Assembly (NCBI GenBank): GCA_011051745.1
Contig: DRKO01000233.1
Span: 1-10,665, forward strand
Reading direction: 5' to 3'
Length of the DNA: 10,665 nucleotides
DNA from: Chloroflexota bacterium
GTDB lineage: Bacteria; Chloroflexota; Anaerolineae; Aggregatilineales; UBA3940
The translations under genes were made by a program, and so were the position numbers. The notes below the pieces were generated by a model. It searched no databases, had not been told where the DNA came from, and saw only the letters and a program-made list of their open reading frames with translations. This document shows, piece by piece, positions 7,456 through 10,665 of this stretch. Every line of letters starts with the position of its first letter. Position 1 is the first letter of the stretch.

Positions 7456-7995
7456 GTGAAAACGCTGGTGATCGGGCTGGGCAATCCGATACTGACCGAC
7501 GACGGGGTAGGGGTCTATGTAGCCTGGGCCGTCCGAAACGCGCTGCCTCCTGAAGCAGACGTGGACGTGATCGAGCTTTCGCTCGGCGGGCTATCGTTGA
7601 TGGAAGCGATGGTAGGGTACGAGCGAGTCATTCTGGTGGATGCCCTTCTGGCTCCGCCGGAGGAGGCCGGGCAGGTGGTTCAATTCAACGCGGGCCACCT
7701 GCCCGCCACGCTGAACTCCGCCAGTGCTCACGACGTTGATCTGCCAACCGCCCTGCAGGTAGGGCGGCGTCTGGGGGCTTCTCTACCGGACGACGAGAAC
7801 ATTCAAATTGTTGCGATCAAGGCCCATGAGGTCCTGACCTTTGGAGGCTCGCCCACGCCCCCCGTCAGGGCCGCTATCCCGGAGGCGACCGTCCGGGTGC
7901 TGGGCCTGCTGGGCGTACTACTGGACCCTGCCGGGGGCGACGAGTCCGTTCCCTCCCGACCAACGGTAAATGGAGGCTCTGATGGTCTCTCCTGA
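7456..7995 (+). CDS. [NiFe]-hydrogenase maturation protease (HyaD/HybD/HycI family)
   Basis: This endopeptidase removes the C-terminal tail of the hydrogenase large subunit once nickel is in place. The 179-residue protein opens with the family signature G7-L-G-N-P-x4-D15-D16-G-V-G. The three residues corresponding to the nickel-sensing and binding set of E. coli HybD (Glu16, Asp62, His93) appear to be D16, D62 (in ILVDALL) and H92 (in SAHDVDL). The start is GTG at 7456, with AGGGGG at 7444-7449 six bases upstream. The protein would otherwise lack its first beta strand, so a later start is unlikely. Its position directly after mvhA makes MvhA the obvious substrate, though no other hydrogenase can be ruled out elsewhere. 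The C-terminal 20 or so residues look disordered, and the last codons overlap the next gene by 14 bases. Confidence 0.93.
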   Translation: MKTLVIGLGNPILTDDGVGVYVAWAVRNALPPEADVDVIELSLGGLSLMEAMVGYERVILVDALLAPPEEAGQVVQFNAGHLPATLNSASAHDVDLPTALQVGRRLGASLPDDENIQIVAIKAHEVLTFGGSPTPPVRAAIPEATVRVLGLLGVLLDPAGGDESVPSRPTVNGGSDGLS

Positions 7996-8443
7996 GTTGC
8001 TGCGTCGCTTTTCACTCTTCGCCGGTCTGGACGCCGGGGCGTTTAAGAGTCTGGCAATGGCCGGCGAGGAGATCACGCTTAAAGCGGGTGACTGGCTCTT
8101 TCGTGAGGGTGATGAAGCTGATGCGCTCTATCTCATTTTGAGCGGCTCTCTTGATCTCACAATCAACCTGGATAAGGAAGGCTCGCGACAGGCTGATCTC
8201 TGCACTCTGGTAGAGGGGGATGCGGTTGGCTGGTCAGCCCTGGTTGAGCCACACACATACAAGCTGGGAGCAGTTGCCGCATCTGATGCCCGCCTGATCA
8301 GACTGGACGCAGACCAGTTGCGTGATCTGATGGTCAGCCGCCCCGAAGTCGGCTATATGCTGATGCACCGTATAGCCCAGGTCATCGGGAACCGGTTAAA
8401 CAACCTGCGGATCCGTTTTGTCAGCCTGATCGAAACAGCCTGA
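7982..8443 (+). CDS. Stand-alone cyclic-nucleotide-binding-like domain protein
   Basis: This 153-residue protein is a single CRP-like effector domain: an N-terminal helix (LLRRFSLFAGLD), a beta barrel with the glycine turns KAGDWLFREGDEAD and LILSGSLDL, the equivalent of the phosphate-binding cassette at residues 79-97, and a closing C-terminal helix. There is no helix-turn-helix and no room for one. In my alignment by eye, the CRP residues that hold cAMP, Glu72 and Arg82, become W84 and K94, so ordinary cAMP binding is doubtful. ATG 7982 is preferred over in-frame ATG 7970 because GGAGG (7972-7976) precedes it by five bases. Its start lies inside the protease gene, so it belongs to the same transcript. 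I infer a sensory or protein-docking role, perhaps with the histidine kinase that follows. The ligand is unknown. Confidence 0.88.
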   Translation: MVSPELLRRFSLFAGLDAGAFKSLAMAGEEITLKAGDWLFREGDEADALYLILSGSLDLTINLDKEGSRQADLCTLVEGDAVGWSALVEPHTYKLGAVAASDARLIRLDADQLRDLMVSRPEVGYMLMHRIAQVIGNRLNNLRIRFVSLIETA

Positions 8444-8448
8444 CCGCT

Positions 8449-8480
8449 CCCACCGTGCAAAAGGCCTGTTCACAGGTGGG
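8449..8480 (+). other. Hairpin just after the CNB-domain stop codon
   Basis: CCCACC-GTG (8449-8457) pairs with CAC-a-GGTGGG (8471-8480): nine base pairs with one bulged A and a 13-base loop. It begins five bases after the TGA at 8441-8443. No T-run follows, so it is not a classic terminator. It lies in the 96-base gap before the kinase gene and could reduce downstream expression or pause ribosomes at the stop. Confidence 0.4.
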
Positions 8481-8539
8481 GACTCGCTCATCGTCGCACG
8501 CTGCCGGACACCGACAGCCAAGATATTGCTGCCGCGAGC

Positions 8540-10396
8540 ATGGCCGAAACAGAAACTGATCGCAGCTTCTCTGAGTGGCTGCCCTCTCAGGCCGCTGTCA
8601 GGGATAGTCTCCGTCTGATCCACATCCGCTGGGTCGCCGGAGCGCTGCTTCCCCTGACAACGGTCTTCTGTGTCCACCTGCTCGGTCTCCCGCTGCCGGA
8701 ACTCCAGCTTATAGCCCTCGGCGCGGCCATTCTTCTCTACAATATCGCGCTGAATCACCTGGTGCAGAAAGCCGCCGCGCCACAGGCCAGATCAGCCATC
8801 CGGCGTGTCCAGCAGGTCGTTATTCTTCAGGTCGTGCTCGACTGGCTGAGTCTGGGCATCTTCCTGCACCTGACGGGCGGCGTAGTCAGCCCGGCGATCC
8901 CTTTCCTGCTGCTCCACATGCTGAGCGTCGCCATCCTGTTACCCCGCCGATCTCCTTACCTTTACGTGGGGCTGGGGACCAGCGTTCTGCTTCTGGTAAC
9001 GTGGCTGGAGTGGGCCGGAGTCCTTCCTCACTACCGGATCATCCCCTCTCTTCCCCCCGGCCTGTACCGCGATCCGGTGTACGTTGCTGCCCGGCTTACC
9101 TTCTTCACCGTCACGGCGCTTGTCCTCGTTTACCTGACCCGCTCCATCACCCGGCGACTCCGCAGACGGGAACGCCACCTGAGCGCTCTGCTCCGGACGG
9201 CGCAGGCCGTCTCCTCCTCGCTCGACCTGCCCGAAGTTCTGGACGCCCTCGCGCGGCAGGCCGCTCATGCCCTCTCCATGCCGAAAGCCTCGATCCGCCT
9301 TCTGGACGAGACCGGCGACCGGCTAGCAATGACAGCCGCCTTTGGCCTCAGCCCTTCCTATCTGGACAAAGGGCCGGTTGAGGTCTCCCGGAGCCCGCTG
9401 GACGCCGAGGCGCTGGCCGGGCAGCCGGTAATCGTGCGCGAGGCGGCCACAGACCCGCGCATCCAGTACCCGAAAGAGGTCGCCGCAGAGGGCATTCGGA
9501 GCATTCTGGTTGTGCCCATCATGGGGGAGCGCAGGCCGCTGGGCGTGCTGCGCGTCTACTCTGACCAGCCGGACTGTTTCACGCCGGAGGATGCCGAGTT
9601 TGTCACCGCTATTGCCCGTCAGGGAGCTATCGCCATAGAGAACGCACTGGCCCATCAGGCCCTGCGGGAAGCTGACCGGCGGCGGGCGGAGTTCATGCGG
9701 GTGGTCACGCATGAGCTACGTTCTCCGGTGGCGGGTGCACAGAGCCTGCTCCGCACTCTGTTGCGTGGCCTTGCGGGCGAGTTGACCGCCCCTCAGCGCG
9801 ACATTCTCTCCCGTCTGGCCCGTCGTCTGGATGCCCTGATGGCCCTGATTGACGATCTGCTGGTTCTGGCAGCCAGTAAAACGGTCGAGCTTGAAGAGCC
9901 TCTCCGGCGGCTTCCCCTGCAACCCGTGATCCGTCAGGTGGTCGAGGCGCTCGCCCACCGCGCGGAAGAGAAGCAGATCACCCTGACGGTTGACCTCCCG
10001 CCGGAAGCCCTGCCCATCCGGGGAACGGAGGAGGGCCTGGCACGCATCTTCAGCAACTTGCTTGACAATGCGATCAAGTACACGCCCTCCGGTGGGCACG
10101 TTTGCATCAAGGCGGCTGAGCGCGGCGGGCAGGCTGTGATCACGGTGACAGATAGCGGTATCGGCATCCCTGAGGATGAGCTACCTCACATCTGGGACGA
10201 GTTTTTCCGCTCCCGCCGCGTTCGCAGGGAGGGGATACGCGGGACCGGGCTGGGGTTGAGCATCGTCAGGCAGAACGTGGAGCGCTTTGGCGGGACGATC
10301 GGAGTTCGGAGCGTCGAGGGGGAAGGCACAACCTTCAGGATAACGTTTCCCATCGCCGGGCCGGGGGACATCGAAGAGGAGGCAGAGAGCCTTTAA
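8540..10396 (+). CDS. Membrane sensor histidine kinase with GAF domain
   Basis: This 618-residue kinase should sense a signal at or within the membrane and phosphorylate a response regulator that is not in the window. The first 205 residues contain about six hydrophobic segments (roughly 31-51, 55-74, 93-112, 116-135, 141-160, 180-202). Then come a GAF domain (about 228-372), a HisKA dimerisation domain with the phosphorylated histidine H391 in VVTHELRSPVAG, and a HATPase domain with N box NLLDN510AIKY, G1 box D538SGIGIP and G2 box G568TGLGLSI. All catalytic boxes are intact. Between the third and fourth segments, LTGGVVSPAIPF resembles the quinone-binding GGxxNPF loop of RegB/PrrB. ATG 8540 is the first start codon in frame, but no clear ribosome binding site precedes it. 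The frame is open upstream to the CNB-protein stop. Its placement suggests control of, or by, the hydrogenase operon. Confidence 0.92.
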   Translation: MAETETDRSFSEWLPSQAAVRDSLRLIHIRWVAGALLPLTTVFCVHLLGLPLPELQLIALGAAILLYNIALNHLVQKAAAPQARSAIRRVQQVVILQVVLDWLSLGIFLHLTGGVVSPAIPFLLLHMLSVAILLPRRSPYLYVGLGTSVLLLVTWLEWAGVLPHYRIIPSLPPGLYRDPVYVAARLTFFTVTALVLVYLTRSITRRLRRRERHLSALLRTAQAVSSSLDLPEVLDALARQAAHALSMPKASIRLLDETGDRLAMTAAFGLSPSYLDKGPVEVSRSPLDAEALAGQPVIVREAATDPRIQYPKEVAAEGIRSILVVPIMGERRPLGVLRVYSDQPDCFTPEDAEFVTAIARQGAIAIENALAHQALREADRRRAEFMRVVTHELRSPVAGAQSLLRTLLRGLAGELTAPQRDILSRLARRLDALMALIDDLLVLAASKTVELEEPLRRLPLQPVIRQVVEALAHRAEEKQITLTVDLPPEALPIRGTEEGLARIFSNLLDNAIKYTPSGGHVCIKAAERGGQAVITVTDSGIGIPEDELPHIWDEFFRSRRVRREGIRGTGLGLSIVRQNVERFGGTIGVRSVEGEGTTFRITFPIAGPGDIEEEAESL

Positions 10397-10665
10397 GGGT
10401 TACCAAAGGCGGCAAAAGGAGCCCAGTAGTAAGCCTCAACGCCCGCCCTGTGGGCCTGACGCTGCGCGTAGGCCAGCGCGGCCACCGGGCTTTTCTCTTT
10501 CCGAAGCGCGGCGTAGAAGATCGCCATAAACTGCGCGGTGTAGTCATCTGCGGTTTGCCACAGGCTGGCGATCACGGTCCGGGCCCCTGCGCTCAGAAAA
10601 GCCTGCGCCAGCCCTGAGATTTCATCCCCGTAATACCAGCGCCCCAGCCCGGCCTGACAGGCCGA
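10393..10665 (-). CDS. CHAT-domain caspase-like protein, C-terminal part
   Basis: Only the last 90 residues are present; the gene enters from the right edge. The visible part begins SACQAG, the family motif holding the catalytic cysteine (third visible residue), and continues with GDEISGLAQAFLSAGA, VIASLWQTAD, FMAIFYAAL and ending AYYWAPFAAFGNP. This is the standard C-terminal half of the CHAT fold. The catalytic histidine and any N-terminal TPR repeats would lie outside the window. CHAT proteins are cysteine peptidases; some act in signalling or in defence, as in TPR-CHAT/gasdermin and Craspase systems, but nothing here says which. It is convergent with the kinase, and the two TAA stops share the palindrome TTAA (10393-10396). 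It is probably a separate transcription unit. The residues surrounding the visible cysteine are intact. Confidence 0.9.
   Translation of the reverse strand, partial: SACQAGLGRWYYGDEISGLAQAFLSAGARTVIASLWQTADDYTAQFMAIFYAALRKEKSPVAALAYAQRQAHRAGVEAYYWAPFAAFGNP

Noticed and set aside
8441..8480. TGA plus hairpin as a selenocysteine (SECIS) site
   Set aside because: The linker that would be read has no conserved redox motif and no selenoprotein family fits a CNB-kinase junction. Kept only as a readthrough possibility.
8449..8480. Intrinsic terminator between the CNB gene and the kinase gene
   Set aside because: The stem is followed by GACTCGCTC rather than a T-run.
1..10665. CRISPR array, insertion sequence or transposase
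   Set aside because: No regularly spaced repeats, no terminal inverted repeat pair around a transposase-like gene, and no recombinase motif seen.

Overview
The window looks like a piece of a GC-rich bacterial chromosome, probably anaerobic. Almost every gene in the main cluster has a strong GGAGG-type ribosome binding site, and the cluster sits beside a membrane histidine kinase and a CHAT-domain protease, so a bacterium is more likely than a methanogenic archaeon. A Chloroflexota (Anaerolineae-like) host is my best guess from the style of the kinase, the CHAT protein and the HdrB tail. That is inference only, because no phylogenetic marker is present.

Positions 1-790 hold no convincing gene. 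This relatively AT-rich stretch carries several inverted repeats. One is a near-perfect CRP/HcpR-type palindrome (477-492) abutting a TATAAA box, and others cluster at 696-724 and 733-750. It is the likely upstream regulatory region of the operon that follows.

Positions 791-7995 form one tightly packed plus-strand operon: hdrC, hdrB, hdrA, mvhD, mvhG, mvhA and a [NiFe]-hydrogenase maturation protease. HdrABC is a heterodisulfide-reductase-like module with CCG-domain HdrB and flavin HdrA. MvhDGA is a group 3c [NiFe] hydrogenase with its [2Fe-2S] adaptor. In the known methanogen complex, H2 electrons enter at MvhA, pass through MvhG and MvhD to the FAD of HdrA, and are bifurcated: one to ferredoxin, one through HdrC to HdrB and a disulfide. 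The same routing is expected here. The disulfide (or other) acceptor is unknown, because nothing in the window makes coenzyme M or coenzyme B. The protease would cut the C-terminal tail of MvhA after nickel insertion.

Positions 7982-10396 continue on the same strand with a stand-alone cyclic-nucleotide-binding-like domain protein, whose start overlaps the protease gene, and then a six-helix membrane histidine kinase with a GAF domain. The two reading frames are in phase and separated by a single TGA followed by a hairpin. The CNB-like domain lacks the usual cAMP-contact residues. The kinase has a GGxxxPxxPF-like loop resembling the quinone-binding motif of RegB. Together they look like a redox or energy sensing unit attached to the hydrogenase operon.

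The window ends (10393-10665) in the C-terminus of a CHAT-domain caspase-like protein on the minus strand. It converges on the kinase, and the two stop codons overlap.
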